DNA from: Calothrix sp. NIES-4101
GTDB taxonomy: Bacteria; Cyanobacteriota; Cyanobacteriia; Cyanobacteriales; Nostocaceae
NCBI GenBank assembly: GCA_004296455.1
Contig: AP018280.1
Span: forward strand, 4,712,001-4,776,000
Length of the DNA stretch: 64,000 nucleotides
Direction of reading: 5' to 3'
Part shown: piece after piece, positions 1 to 8,585 of the stretch
Position numbering within the stretch: the first letter of the stretch is position 1
How the letters are laid out: every line of letters begins with the position of its first letter
Made by a program: the position numbers and the translations under genes
Notes under the pieces: generated by a model
Told to the model about the DNA's origin: nothing
Seen by the model: only the letters and a program-made list of their open reading frames with translations
Database searches by the model: none

Positions 1-137
1 TGTTCTTGCTGATAGGCATCCGAGGAGCGCGCATCAATAACCAAGATATTTTCACCAGATTCTAATGCAACCTTTAAATCCCAAGAGTCTGTCTCAAATT
101 CAAGCTTAGATTGGTAGTGTTTTATCTGTTCGTCCAT
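1..137 (-). CDS. Rhodanese-like domain protein, N-terminal part (runs off the window)
   Basis: An open frame starts at the ATG at 137 (minus) and is still open at position 1, giving 45 residues. It reads as a short helical lead followed by a strand ending VIDARSSDAY. That matches the first conserved strand of rhodanese domains (L-hydrophobic-D-x-R). The catalytic Cys loop would lie outside the window, so activity cannot be judged. Family assignment is by motif only; rhodanese domains are known for sulfur transfer or as inactive binding modules. Confidence 0.6.
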   Translation of the reverse strand, partial: MDEQIKHYQSKLEFETDSWDLKVALESGENILVIDARSSDAYQQE

Positions 138-679
138 GGCAAAAGTCTCAGTGCTCTCATAAATATAATCATTATACTGAGAGCTTTCCAATAGCTAGTC
201 ACTTCAATTTATAATCTACAGGCCATAACCCTGTTTAATCACACTAGACAGAGTAAATATAATTGACTTTTACAATACCTTCGCCAGATTTCTGAGTGAT
301 AATGTAGCATCAAGGCTTCTGGAAGTAAGCTTTTTTCCGTATAAGTGAAACAGGCTTTATAAATTCCAGATAACTTAAAAAGTACTTCTGATATTTCCGG
401 ACGGCATTTTTATGTTGTAAAGCTTGATTTATAAGGACTCTGGAGCCTTAGTCTAAACAGATAAAGCCGATATTTGTTTTAGCTGAAAACCTTGACGGCA
501 AAAACGTTTTTGCCATTCATATTTTTGGCGAAGGTATTGTTTTAAGAAAAAAATTGCGTTGAGAAGGCAAGACAGTCGAGTTTGTTCAACTGACAATAGA
601 ATCATTCACCATACTTTATTTGAAGCTGGGAAACCTGATACTACTACACTAGATACGATTTACGAGTTTTATATGCTTT
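138..679. other. Gene-free stretch left of IS630
   Basis: No convincing reading frame on either strand. It contains the inverted-repeat-bounded segment 272-540, described separately. The rest is AT-rich with no recognised motif. Confidence 0.5.
272..540. repeat. Inverted-repeat-bounded element, MITE-like
   Basis: The 15-mer ACAATACCTTCGCCA at 272-286 recurs as its exact reverse complement at 526-540, bounding 269 bp with no coding capacity. Next to the right arm is a perfect 18-bp palindrome at 497-514 (GGCAAAA ACGT TTTTGCC). Short T-rich flanks on both sides make a target duplication hard to call. The structure resembles a small non-autonomous transposable element, or the two arms of a long hairpin. 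No transposase in this window has matching ends. Confidence 0.5.
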
Positions 680-690
680 TATAGCGTTTC

Positions 691-1293
691 CTATGCTAGT
701 GAGGTACAGTAACAGCAATGAGTAAACCAATTACGAATTTCATTTAAAGAGACTTTATTAAAAGCTATTTCAATAGCTTGTGCCAAATCTGGGTAAGTTC
801 GGGCACCAATAGAACGTAGTGTCTCTTTAATTTTTGACCAGCAATTTTCAATTGGTGAAAACTCAGGAGAGTATGGTGGTAAATAAATTAATATAGCTCC
901 TGCATCTTCAATCAATTTTTCAATATCTTTACCTAGATGAATAGAGCAATTATCCATAACAACACAAGCACCCTTCCAAAGTTTTGGGACTAATTTTTGA
1001 GAAATAAAAGCTTCAAATGTTAATCCATCAGTTGCACCCAAAATACTATATTGAGCAATGAGACCTCTCATACCTATTGCACCAATTAAAGAAACATTTT
1101 TGCTACGTTTATGGGGACGTTTACTATACGCTCTTTTTCCTTTAAGGGCACGAGCATTTTTTCTTATTAAAGACAAATTAACACCTGCTTCATCAATAAA
1201 TATAAGGTTTTCAGGCAGAATGGCTTGAATTCTTAACCAAAACTCTACTCTTAACTTCTGAACTCTTTCAGTTTCTTTTTCCGAAGCGTGCAA
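691..1293 (-). CDS. IS630 transposase, frame B (DDE catalytic half)
   Basis: This frame contains the RNase-H-fold catalytic domain. The acidic triad is visible in FIDEAGVN (D34), VVMDNCSIH (D114) and SPIEN (E149). The last two are 34 residues apart, the DD34E spacing of IS630. Its protein should be entered from frame A by a +1 shift (or loss of one A by slippage) at the A9 tract, giving ...VKK-TLHASEKE, which matches the usual junction in the family. The stop lies inside the left terminal repeat. Confidence 0.85.
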   Translation of the reverse strand: MHASEKETERVQKLRVEFWLRIQAILPENLIFIDEAGVNLSLIRKNARALKGKRAYSKRPHKRSKNVSLIGAIGMRGLIAQYSILGATDGLTFEAFISQKLVPKLWKGACVVMDNCSIHLGKDIEKLIEDAGAILIYLPPYSPEFSPIENCWSKIKETLRSIGARTYPDLAQAIEIAFNKVSLNEIRNWFTHCCYCTSLA

Positions 1294-1645
1294 TGTTTTT
1301 TTTTACCGTGATGCCTATCTTCTTTAACATTCTATCGACTGTTGAGCGACCGATAAGAACACCTGTTTTTTGTTCTAAAGAAATACGAATTTCTGCCAAC
1401 GTAGCATCATTATTTGCTTCTACAATTTCTTCAAGAATTTTTAATTGCTGTTCGTTTAATTTCGGTGGAGTTTGCTCTTCCCTCACTTTCGGAGCAATAT
1501 TTCCTGTTTCTCGATATTGTTTGAGTATTTTTTGAACAAAGCTTAAAGCAACTTTAAATCGAGTTGCAAGCTCGCGTTGTGATATTTTATCTTCGAGATA
1601 GGTATCAACTATCTTCTGGCGTAAGTCAATTGAGTATGGTTTCAT
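1268..1645 (-). CDS. IS630 transposase, frame A (DNA-binding half)
   Basis: This 125-residue frame begins MKPYSIDLRQKIV and carries two helix-turn-helix segments (about 15-45 and 60-105), the paired-like DNA-binding part of IS630/Tc1 transposases. It runs through a nine-A tract (1296-1304 on the plus strand, T9) and stops about 10 codons later. The catalytic half follows in another frame and overlaps by 26 nt. Taken alone it would be a DNA-binding fragment. Together with frame B it gives a full-length enzyme of normal size for the family. Confidence 0.85.
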   Translation of the reverse strand: MKPYSIDLRQKIVDTYLEDKISQRELATRFKVALSFVQKILKQYRETGNIAPKVREEQTPPKLNEQQLKILEEIVEANNDATLAEIRISLEQKTGVLIGRSTVDRMLKKIGITVKKNIARFGKRN

Positions 1646-1711
1646 TTAGAATTTTTACCAGATGCACTACCTGATTAAATATCGTACCTCATCAGACTGA
1701 GAAGCGCTATA

Positions 1712-2049
1712 TCTTTTGTAAGAGATACTTTATTTTATTAGCTTAATAAGTAATTAATCAAAACTAAATATATATTTTCATTACATATTTGGGTACTTGC
1801 AGAGGTCACTAATATACCGAAATTTAGTGTATGAGTATAAGCATAATATTGTAATATCAAGGGTTTTAATTAATTAAACTTGACTTGCAATAGTATCATT
1901 TTTTTGCTCAGTTACCGACATGAAATACTTAAACAATAAAAAATATTTACCTGTATATTTTATGCTCGACTTTATGTTCTTTAGAATACAAACATAAATT
2001 AACTTATCCACTAACATCGGACGAATTAATATTATTATCTTAGTCTTCC
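1712..2049. other. AT-rich leader before the glycosyltransferase gene
   Basis: No gene on either strand. Very AT-rich, ending in the probable upstream region of the glycosyltransferase at 2050. No clear operator or terminator was seen. Confidence 0.4.
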
Positions 2050-2991
2050 ATGAGCCGCTTATTAACTATTGCTATTCCTACATTTAATCGCGCTGAACTG
2101 TTAGACAAACAACTAGAATGGTTAAGTCAAGCGATTTTAGGATTTGAAAATGATTGCGAAATCCTAATTTCTGATAATTGTTCAACTGATAATACTCAAG
2201 ATATTATCAAAAAATGGCAGAATAAATTGAGCAATATTATATTTATATCCAATCGTAATACCAGCAACATTGGTGTGATGCGAAATATTATGTTTTGTCT
2301 AAATACTGCTCAAAGTAAATATGTGTGGACGATTGGTGATGATGACCCAATTAAAAATAATACTTTATCATATATTATTGATAATTTGAAAAAGCATCCA
2401 GAGTTGTCTTTATTAGTTCTTAATTATTCCCGATTTAATGCTATTAGCTCCCAAATTATTAAAGAACGTAATTTTAATATTACGGAAGAAAAAATACATG
2501 ATGATGCCAGAACATTCATCGAGCACAATATCAAAGAGGGTATTTTTGGGTTTGGTTTTATGACTGCTCAAGTATATCGAACCGATACAGTGAAAATGGC
2601 ATTAAAAAAATGGCAAAATTCCTTGAATAATTTAGAAATGCAAGTTTTTTGGGGAGCTTACTGTGCATTACAAGGAAGCATCAAATTTAGTCATGATGTC
2701 TTTGTTGAATATACTTGTGGAACTAACTGTCTTAGTGATAAAAAGACGTGGTTTAAAGTATATTATGCAGATTTAGTCAGAGTGTATACAAAGTTAAAAG
2801 AAATTGGATATAGCCCGGAATTTTGCCAAAAACTAATAATCCGACATTTCACCCACCAACATACTTTGAGAATACTGCTTGGAGCAATCAGAAGATATCC
2901 AATTCTGGGCTTGAAAACGGCGATACCTTACTTGTTTGTGGTTTTAAGTAATACTTTTCAGTTAATGCTAACAAGGAGACAATTTTCCTAA
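2050..2991 (+). CDS. Family 2 glycosyltransferase
   Basis: 313 residues with a GT-A fold. The N-terminus LTIAIPTFNRAELL is the nucleotide-sugar-binding start of GT2 enzymes, ISDNCSTDNT lies at about 40-48, and the metal-binding acidic cluster GDDDP lies at 96-100. A hydrophobic C-terminal segment (about 288-306) may hold it at the membrane. GT2 enzymes of this type (RfbV/abequosyltransferase-like) add single sugars to cell-surface polysaccharides; the sugar here is unknown. The gene stands alone between an IS630 copy and a long gene-free stretch. That fits an accessory surface-polysaccharide gene rather than part of a complete biosynthetic operon. Confidence 0.82.
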   Translation: MSRLLTIAIPTFNRAELLDKQLEWLSQAILGFENDCEILISDNCSTDNTQDIIKKWQNKLSNIIFISNRNTSNIGVMRNIMFCLNTAQSKYVWTIGDDDPIKNNTLSYIIDNLKKHPELSLLVLNYSRFNAISSQIIKERNFNITEEKIHDDARTFIEHNIKEGIFGFGFMTAQVYRTDTVKMALKKWQNSLNNLEMQVFWGAYCALQGSIKFSHDVFVEYTCGTNCLSDKKTWFKVYYADLVRVYTKLKEIGYSPEFCQKLIIRHFTHQHTLRILLGAIRRYPILGLKTAIPYLFVVLSNTFQLMLTRRQFS

Positions 2992-3574
2992 AAAAAAACT
3001 TTAATCTTTCAATTTTTAATCTAAAATTTATGAGCCGCTCTCAATAATGCGATCGCTTTCCTCAAAAGTTATATTATAGATGTTACCGAAAAAGAATATA
3101 AAAGCCTTATATAGCAGGGTCAACGCCAGAAAAATGACATGATAATATGCTAAGGAAATCCAATTGTATGGGTCTTTCCAATTGTTGCAGGCAGATTTTG
3201 GGGCATCATCTGAAGTGATATCATGTCCGTCTACATACTCTTAATAAAACTTATGCAAAGAGCTAATTTGCAAAATATGTAAGATAATTTTATTATTGTT
3301 GTACTACCAGACATGATATTATACACCATTTAAATACTAATATCACAACTGTGGAGTATTTCAGTAGCGCGATCGCACTTCTTAAAGCACTACTCCCAAT
3401 GCTAATTTTGGATTGAAAATAGGGTCAACTGAGTAACATTTTAGTAGCAACGAATCATCAAGCGTTCACAAGGCTGATTTACAAGGGCTAAAAGAGACTG
3501 TGTATTAAATTTTGTTCGCATTTTTTTGACATTACTATTAAAATGCAACATAAGATAAATCTGGTAATTATGTA
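2992..3574. other. Gene-free stretch before the HerA-like gene
   Basis: About 580 bp with HIP1 octamers near 3049 and 3370. No reading frame with family character and no tRNA. It presumably includes the promoter of the gene at 3575, but no clear promoter motif could be assigned. Confidence 0.4.
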
Positions 3575-5317
3575 GTGAATCCAATGCAGTTGGGACAGCC
3601 GTTAGGTTCAGTTACTCAAGGTTCGCTGACAGGTGGACTCGAAGTGCGTTTGCACCCCGATATTTCTGTAGAAGATATGCGGGTAGGAAAATTTTTGGTT
3701 GTGCAGGGGATGCGATCGCGTTTTTTCTGTATGCTAACTGATGTGGCGTTGGGTATGGCAAATCAGCGCATCATTGCCAATCCCCCTAATTGGGAAGATA
3801 CTTTTTTACGAGATGTATTGGCGGGTAGCGGTACTTTTGGAACCATCAACCTGGCACCAATGTTGATGTTTACTCCAGAAGTTGAGGAGGATTTTCCCAG
3901 CAAAAATGGGAAATCTGCAAATGCATTAGTCAGAGCCGCTACAAAAGGTTTAGCATCGTTTCAACCCCAAACTAGTACAACAATGGAATTGTTACCAGTA
4001 AAAACAATTCCTAGTCATTTTAGCCAAGTTTACGAAGCGTCGGAAGAGGATTTTCGTCGCGTTTTTGGTTGGGAGGATGACATCCATCGCAAGAATTTTT
4101 CCATCGGTAAGCCATTAGATATGGATGTTCCGGTATGTATAGATTTAGATCGATTTGTCGAACGGAGTAATGGTGTATTCGGGAAATCTGGTACTGGTAA
4201 ATCGTTTTTAACTCGTTTGCTTTTGGCGGGAATTGTCCGCAAAAATGCCGGGGTAAATTTAATCTTTGATATGCACTCCGAATATGGTTGGCAGGCTGTT
4301 TGTGAAGGAAAAACCTACAGCACTGTGAAAGGATTAAAACAATTATTCCCCGATCGCGTAGAAGTATACACCCTCGACCCGGCATCAACCAAGCGCCGTG
4401 GTGTACAAAATGCTCAAGAATTATATCTTAGTTACGACCAAATTGAAGTTGAAGATATTCGCTTGTGTAGTCGTGATTTGGGATTGTCGGAAGCTAGTTT
4501 AGATAATGCGAATATTTTGAGTGCAGAATTTGGTAAAGCCTGGATTCTTCAGTTAATCAATATGACAAATGAAGAAATCAAGATGTTTTGCGAAGAAAAA
4601 CGTGGACACCAAGGTTCAATTACCGCATTGCAACGGAAATTATTGCGATTAGAGAATTTAAAATATATGCGTTCTGCATGTCCGCAAAACTACGTCAATC
4701 AAATTTTAAAAACCTTGGAAGCAGGTAAAAATATTGTGATTGAATTTGGTTCGCAGTCGGACATGCTTTCCTATATGTTGGTGACAAATATGATTACCCG
4801 ACGCATCCACCAACATTATGTAGGTAAGGCAGAGCAATTTCTTCAAAGCGGTAATGTTGTTGATAAACCGAACCAATTAGTAATTACAATTGAAGAAGCC
4901 CATAGATTTCTCGATCCTGCAATTGTCGCTAGTACTATTTTTGGGACAATCGCCAGGGAAATGCGGAAATATTTCGTCACATTATTAGTAGTAGACCAGC
5001 GTCCATCAGGAATTGATAATGAAGTTATGTCTCAAATTGGGACTCGTGTGACTGCTTTATTAAATGACGAAAAAGATATCGAAGCTATATTTACTGGCGT
5101 ATCTGGTGGTACCGCATTGCGCTCGGTTTTAGCGAAGTTAGATTCTAAACAACAAGCATTAATATTAGGACATGCTGTACCGATGCCTGTAGTTGTCAGA
5201 ACTCGTCCCTATGATGAGAAATTTTATGCGGAAATTGGTGATCAAATTTGGGAAGAAAAAGCTGATGATGAGGTGTTTGCGGCTGCGGAATTAGCTAAAG
5301 CAGATTTGGGATTTTAG
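3575..5317 (+). CDS. HerA-like (DUF87) DNA-translocating ATPase
   Basis: 580 residues. The first ~170 form a beta-rich region ending where the ATPase begins. The Walker A motif GKSGTGKS is at 203-210, followed by LIFDMHSEYGW. A Walker B-type strand ITIEEAHRF lies near 440 and a VVDQRPSGID sensor segment follows. This is the HerA/FtsK-superfamily layout. HerA enzymes form hexamers that move along DNA, classically with the NurA nuclease; no NurA gene is nearby. The start used is GTG at 3575; an in-frame ATG at 3584 is equally possible. The gene is convergent with the SPFH gene and separated from it by a hairpin. Function in cyanobacteria is not established. Confidence 0.8.
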   Translation: MNPMQLGQPLGSVTQGSLTGGLEVRLHPDISVEDMRVGKFLVVQGMRSRFFCMLTDVALGMANQRIIANPPNWEDTFLRDVLAGSGTFGTINLAPMLMFTPEVEEDFPSKNGKSANALVRAATKGLASFQPQTSTTMELLPVKTIPSHFSQVYEASEEDFRRVFGWEDDIHRKNFSIGKPLDMDVPVCIDLDRFVERSNGVFGKSGTGKSFLTRLLLAGIVRKNAGVNLIFDMHSEYGWQAVCEGKTYSTVKGLKQLFPDRVEVYTLDPASTKRRGVQNAQELYLSYDQIEVEDIRLCSRDLGLSEASLDNANILSAEFGKAWILQLINMTNEEIKMFCEEKRGHQGSITALQRKLLRLENLKYMRSACPQNYVNQILKTLEAGKNIVIEFGSQSDMLSYMLVTNMITRRIHQHYVGKAEQFLQSGNVVDKPNQLVITIEEAHRFLDPAIVASTIFGTIAREMRKYFVTLLVVDQRPSGIDNEVMSQIGTRVTALLNDEKDIEAIFTGVSGGTALRSVLAKLDSKQQALILGHAVPMPVVVRTRPYDEKFYAEIGDQIWEEKADDEVFAAAELAKADLGF

Positions 5318-5338
5318 CCCGACTTTTGAATAGTCGGG
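5318..5338. terminator. Hairpin between convergent genes
   Basis: CCCGACT pairs with AGTCGGG around a 7-nt loop, immediately after the HerA-like stop codon and 15 bp from the end of the converging SPFH gene. It lacks a strong T tract on either side, so it may be a weak two-way terminator. Confidence 0.5.
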
Positions 5339-5352
5339 TATCTCACATATTC

Positions 5353-6942
5353 CTACTCTCTATTCATCCGAATTAAGTCAGTTAAAATACTATCCAAACT
5401 CCCATTCACCTGAATTTTCTCAATTTTCTCGGCAATCCTTTCTAATACTTCTAACTCCTTCAACCTCAAGGCAACGGGGTTGTCTTCCATTACCCTGGCT
5501 GTATTCAACATACTGCGGGTGGCTGCGGTTTCCTCCCGACGACGCACCACATTTGCTTGGGCTGCTTTTTCAGCTTCCACAACTTTACTCAAAATCGTCT
5601 TAATTTCCCCAGGCAGAATTATATCCTTCACACCTACAGAATCAACTTCGATTCCATATGCAGATGTTTTTTGGCGGATATATTCAGAGATACTGATGTC
5701 AACAGCACCTTTATCTTCTAATAAAGCATCCAAAGTCTTTTCACCGACAGCACCACGCAATGCAAACTGTAGTTCTTTGTACAAGTATCCAGAAATATCC
5801 ACCAAAGTATTTTTTGCCTGCAATGGGTCTACAATCCGATAACCTGCGGTAAGATTCAAGCGGAGAGGAACTTTATCCTTCGAGAGAATATCTTGTCCTG
5901 ATATTTCCAAATTTTGTTGACGTAAATCAAAGACTGGAGTTTGTAAACTACGTCCAAATATCCACCATGCATGTAAACCTGGTTGGAGTTGGGTTTGAAA
6001 TTCCTGATTAATGTAGAGTAAACCAATATGCTGAGGTGGCACTTCGCAAACATGTAAAGAGTTGTGACTCAAGGTATATGTTGCTGGTACGCCCGATATC
6101 AATTCTGCAACCAGATGTTGAGGTAATTTCGCATCAACACCAATGTCAATTACTTCCACTTCTACACCTTGCCAGAATAATTTGCGATCGCATGGTGCTA
6201 AGATTGCAATGACTTTACCTTGATACCGTACAATTGCAACTTGGTTATTTTGTAATTGTACAATTTCGCAATATGCTGCCACAAAGTCGGGATGTCTTTC
6301 AATTAAAACTTCAGGGAGAGGAAAATCGGGGTTGGGAATGATACGACTAATTTTATTGACAGCAATAGTTTTATCTAAATTCCAAAATGCGTATTCTCCA
6401 GGTTGGAGAGGGCGCACAAAGTTATTTTGGACATATAATAAGCCAATTTCCGCCTCGGAGATTTGAAATTTATTCAACCCAAATAAACTAATTCCTCGAA
6501 TTTGCTGGACAAAGTTTCCAGGTAATTCTAAGTTTTCTTCTAAGTCAAAAATATGGGTTTCAACTTCAATAAATCCGCGCCAAAATGCCCGTAATTGGTT
6601 TGGTTTCACGCTTACCCAATTTTGACCTAAACGAACTAAAGCTGCTTGCCTAAATGTAGTTCGCACAATCACTACATGCTCCTGGAGTTCGCTACCATGA
6701 TTTCGCAGTAACAATTCCAGGTTTTCAATATTCGCTTCTGGTTCGTTTAAATCGTAGGTTTTCACTTGCCAATTCCGACCAAAATAAGTGTAAGTTCCAG
6801 GCTGTAAAATTTTCTTAAAATCGCTACGATTATATAAAATACCGATTTCATTGGGTTTGATATAAAAGGATTTCCACATATTAATATTAATAGATAATTG
6901 AGGTAGTCTCAGACGATTAAATAAATTTGAGTTCATAACCAT
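5353..6942 (-). CDS. SPFH/band-7 (slipin-like) protein with repeated N-terminal modules
   Basis: 529 residues. The C-terminal ~190 residues form a band-7 domain: VPLRLNLTAGYRI, the FALRGAVGEKTLDALL segment, a GIEVDSVGVKDIILP strand, then an Ala/Glu-rich coiled coil. The N-terminal ~320 residues alternate two modules. One reads IG-hydrophobic-LY...LQPG (about residues 32, 166 and 308). The other reads VVIVR/VAIVR...FW-x-G-x-x-VE (about 96 and 234). SPFH proteins assemble into large membrane rings that scaffold other proteins. No N-terminal transmembrane helix is obvious, so attachment may be peripheral. The start could also be the ATG two codons on (MNSNLF). Confidence 0.78.
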   Translation of the reverse strand: MVMNSNLFNRLRLPQLSININMWKSFYIKPNEIGILYNRSDFKKILQPGTYTYFGRNWQVKTYDLNEPEANIENLELLLRNHGSELQEHVVIVRTTFRQAALVRLGQNWVSVKPNQLRAFWRGFIEVETHIFDLEENLELPGNFVQQIRGISLFGLNKFQISEAEIGLLYVQNNFVRPLQPGEYAFWNLDKTIAVNKISRIIPNPDFPLPEVLIERHPDFVAAYCEIVQLQNNQVAIVRYQGKVIAILAPCDRKLFWQGVEVEVIDIGVDAKLPQHLVAELISGVPATYTLSHNSLHVCEVPPQHIGLLYINQEFQTQLQPGLHAWWIFGRSLQTPVFDLRQQNLEISGQDILSKDKVPLRLNLTAGYRIVDPLQAKNTLVDISGYLYKELQFALRGAVGEKTLDALLEDKGAVDISISEYIRQKTSAYGIEVDSVGVKDIILPGEIKTILSKVVEAEKAAQANVVRRREETAATRSMLNTARVMEDNPVALRLKELEVLERIAEKIEKIQVNGSLDSILTDLIRMNRE

Positions 6943-7338
6943 ATTTAATTGAGCAATCCAACAGTTTTTATATTCCCAATTTTGCAGAAAAGTCAGGAAT
7001 ACTGGATCATCACATATTTATCTAGCCTGTATTACATATACTACAAAATATTTTTAAACTCCGCAAGTGTAGGTTTTACAATGCGAATGCGGGTAAATGT
7101 ATTTCTAAAGCTGGATTAAGAAAGTTGAGATTGTCCCCAACTATCCTTGGATAATTCAAGATCAAAACAACTTTCAAATATGCCGTTCAATTTACCAGTT
7201 CCAGAATTTACCAAGAAAAACTAGATTTGACAAACGAAGGACATACTCAAGTTAGAGAAATACTAATTACTCTGGCATCTTTATTGTTACTATCAAATAT
7301 CACGAATGACACCTAATAGTAGCCTACATTGCAGAGTT
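6943..7338. other. Gene-free stretch between SPFH gene and tRNA cluster
   Basis: About 400 bp, AT-rich, without a supported gene. It includes the SPFH promoter region on the minus strand and the sequence downstream of the tRNA-like cluster. Confidence 0.4.
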
Positions 7339-7434
7339 GACAAAGTAATGGACTCGAACCATCTTGGGATTTCTCCCGTTTCCTAATTGGCTACTTTCTG
7401 AGAGTAGTGTCCTTTAACCCGGACAGGGTTTTGC
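7339..7434 (-). tRNA. tRNA-Leu (CAG)-like gene, class II, imperfect acceptor stem
   Basis: Read on the minus strand there is a D arm GTCC/GGAC with a GG-containing loop, and a perfect anticodon stem CTACT/AGTAG. The loop CTCAGAA gives anticodon CAG. A long variable arm has a GGGA/TCCC stem, and the T arm is GATGG-TTCGAGT-CCATT. All are features of a leucine tRNA. The acceptor stem pairs only over its outer five positions (GCAAA with TTTGT) and then mismatches, and no CCA is encoded. It is therefore either an atypical tRNA from a cyanobacterial tRNA array or a decaying copy. Confidence 0.6.
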
Positions 7435-7506
7435 TAAAAGTACAGGATTTGAACCTGTTACAAATCGATTAAATGTCGATCGCTCTACCAAATGAGCTAA
7501 CTTTTT
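7435..7506 (-). tRNA. tRNA-Lys (UUU)-like gene with A at position 33
   Basis: A 72-nt cloverleaf on the minus strand. The acceptor arm AAAAAGT/ACTTTTA has one terminal mismatch. The D arm is GCTC/GAGC, the anticodon stem ATCGA/TCGAT, and the T arm ACAGG-TTCAAAT-CCTGT. The 7-nt anticodon loop CATTTAA places TTT as the anticodon, but the nearly universal U33 is A. It directly abuts units on both sides, as in the long tRNA arrays known in some filamentous cyanobacteria. Function is doubtful because of the U33 change. Confidence 0.55.
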
Positions 7507-7580
7507 GGTGTACGATGCAAGAGTTGAACTTGCGCCCAATCGATTAATGTCGATCGCTCTACCAACTGAGCTAATCGCAC
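7507..7580 (-). tRNA. tRNA-like unit with 6-nt anticodon loop
   Basis: The acceptor stem GTGCGAT/ATCGTAC pairs over all seven positions (one G-U). The D arm is GCTC/GAGC, the T arm GCAAG-TTCAACT-CTTGC, and the discriminator is A followed by CC. The anticodon stem ATCGA/TCGAT encloses only six bases (CATTAA), one fewer than a working tRNA. The D-arm-to-anticodon segment is almost identical to the neighbouring Lys-like unit, so the two look like a tandem duplication, one with a base lost. No amino acid can be assigned with confidence. Confidence 0.5.
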
Positions 7581-7895
7581 GATAGAATAGTCTGTGCTTT
7601 ACGATATACGCTTCATCCAGAGGTTCGCGCACCAGTTGGGTATACAGAACCCAAACCATTGTTAGGCTATCATACTACTATTCCACTACTCAATGTAACA
7701 CAAGAAAATGTGAAGTGCTAGAGGATGACAATATTAGTCATTAATTGAAACATATAAATAGAGGCTAAATTGTAGCATTTGTCAATAATTCCAAGCAATA
7801 AATAGTAGTCATCTCCCCTCGGTTTGAGAGAACATGTTAGTCAATTAGAATTAATGGGAATAATGTAGGTAGATTTTTGGCAAGTTTACCAAATT
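7581..7895. other. Gene-free stretch upstream of the tRNA cluster
   Basis: No further cloverleaf could be folded from 7581-7680, although the cluster promoter on the minus strand should lie here. The remainder is the leader of the gene at 7896. Confidence 0.4.
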
Positions 7896-8480
7896 ATGCA
7901 GTATCCTCTCCAACTAACCTTCAAATTTTGGGCTTTTTCTCCCCAAATCTCTGTTGTTGATGCTCAAGGAAGTTTACAGTTTTACGTTAAACAGAAACTG
8001 TTCAAACTCAAGGAAGCGATTACAGTTTTTGCAGATGCGGAGCGTACTCGTTCCTTATATTACATCAAAGCTGACCGAATTATTGATTTTTCAGCACGCT
8101 ATGACTTTACCGACGAAAACGGTGCAATCATAGGTGCGGTGAAACGGCAAGGGTTAAAATCATTATGGCGAGCGCGTTATGATGTCTTTAATGGTGAAAG
8201 TGTTAGTTTTACGATTCAAGAGAAAAATCCTTGGGTAAAAGTTGCTGATGCCCTTTTTCAAGAAATTCCCCTTGTGGGGATGTTGAGTGGGTTTGTTTTT
8301 AATCCTACTTATTTAGTTCTTCGCGCTGATGGTGCGGTTGTGATGCGGTTAGAAAAAATTCCTTCGTTTTTATCGCGACAATTTACTATCAAAGCTTTGG
8401 ATTCACTCAATGAAAAAGAAGAAAAGCAAGTTTTACTTAGTTTGATGATGATGTTACTACTGGAGAAAAATCGCGGTTAG
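7896..8480 (+). CDS. LURP-one-related (tubby C-terminal-like) protein
   Basis: 194 residues of mostly beta-strand character. It starts with YPLQLTFKFWAFSPQISVVDAQG and continues with FYVKQKLFKLKEAITVFAD, RIIDFSARYDFTDENG and GAVKRQGLKSLWRARYDVF. This is the strand pattern of LURP-one/tubby-like barrels, in which a core helix is wrapped by strands. A hydrophobic segment about GMLSGFVFNPTYLVLR forms the end of the barrel. The cellular role of bacterial members is unknown. It stands alone and ends at a clear terminator. Confidence 0.65.
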   Translation: MQYPLQLTFKFWAFSPQISVVDAQGSLQFYVKQKLFKLKEAITVFADAERTRSLYYIKADRIIDFSARYDFTDENGAIIGAVKRQGLKSLWRARYDVFNGESVSFTIQEKNPWVKVADALFQEIPLVGMLSGFVFNPTYLVLRADGAVVMRLEKIPSFLSRQFTIKALDSLNEKEEKQVLLSLMMMLLLEKNRG

Positions 8481-8549
8481 ATGGATTTATTGTCAGAATG
8501 TGATATTTGATGATCATGCAAATAGAATCATAAAATGGAAATTTTATAC

Positions 8550-8580
8550 ACCTTGGTTAGCCAAGGTGCATTTATTTATA
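8550..8580 (+). terminator. Intrinsic terminator
   Basis: CACCTTGG pairs perfectly with CCAAGGTG around the tetraloop TTAG (8550-8569) and is followed by a T-rich run. It lies 70 bp after the LURP-one-like stop and just before the convergent WD40 fragment. It could serve both directions. Confidence 0.75.
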
Positions 8581-8585
8581 TTTAT

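Larger units (their letters stand above)
680..1711 (-). mobile_element. Complete IS630-family insertion sequence
   Basis: Imperfect ~28-bp terminal inverted repeats lie at 680-707 and 1684-1711. The outer part reads TATAGCG then a pyrimidine then TTC, and the inner end reads TGAGGTAC, on both sides. Each end carries the TA dinucleotide that this family duplicates. The 1032-bp element holds a transposase split over two overlapping frames. It sits between the rhodanese and glycosyltransferase genes and interrupts no recognisable gene. Confidence 0.88.

Noticed and set aside
7414-7659. 81-codon minus-strand frame
   Set aside because: It reads straight through the tRNA-like cluster; the apparent residues are translated cloverleafs.
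7581-7680. A fourth tRNA upstream of the cluster
   Set aside because: No consistent acceptor, T-arm and anticodon pairing could be built on either strand.
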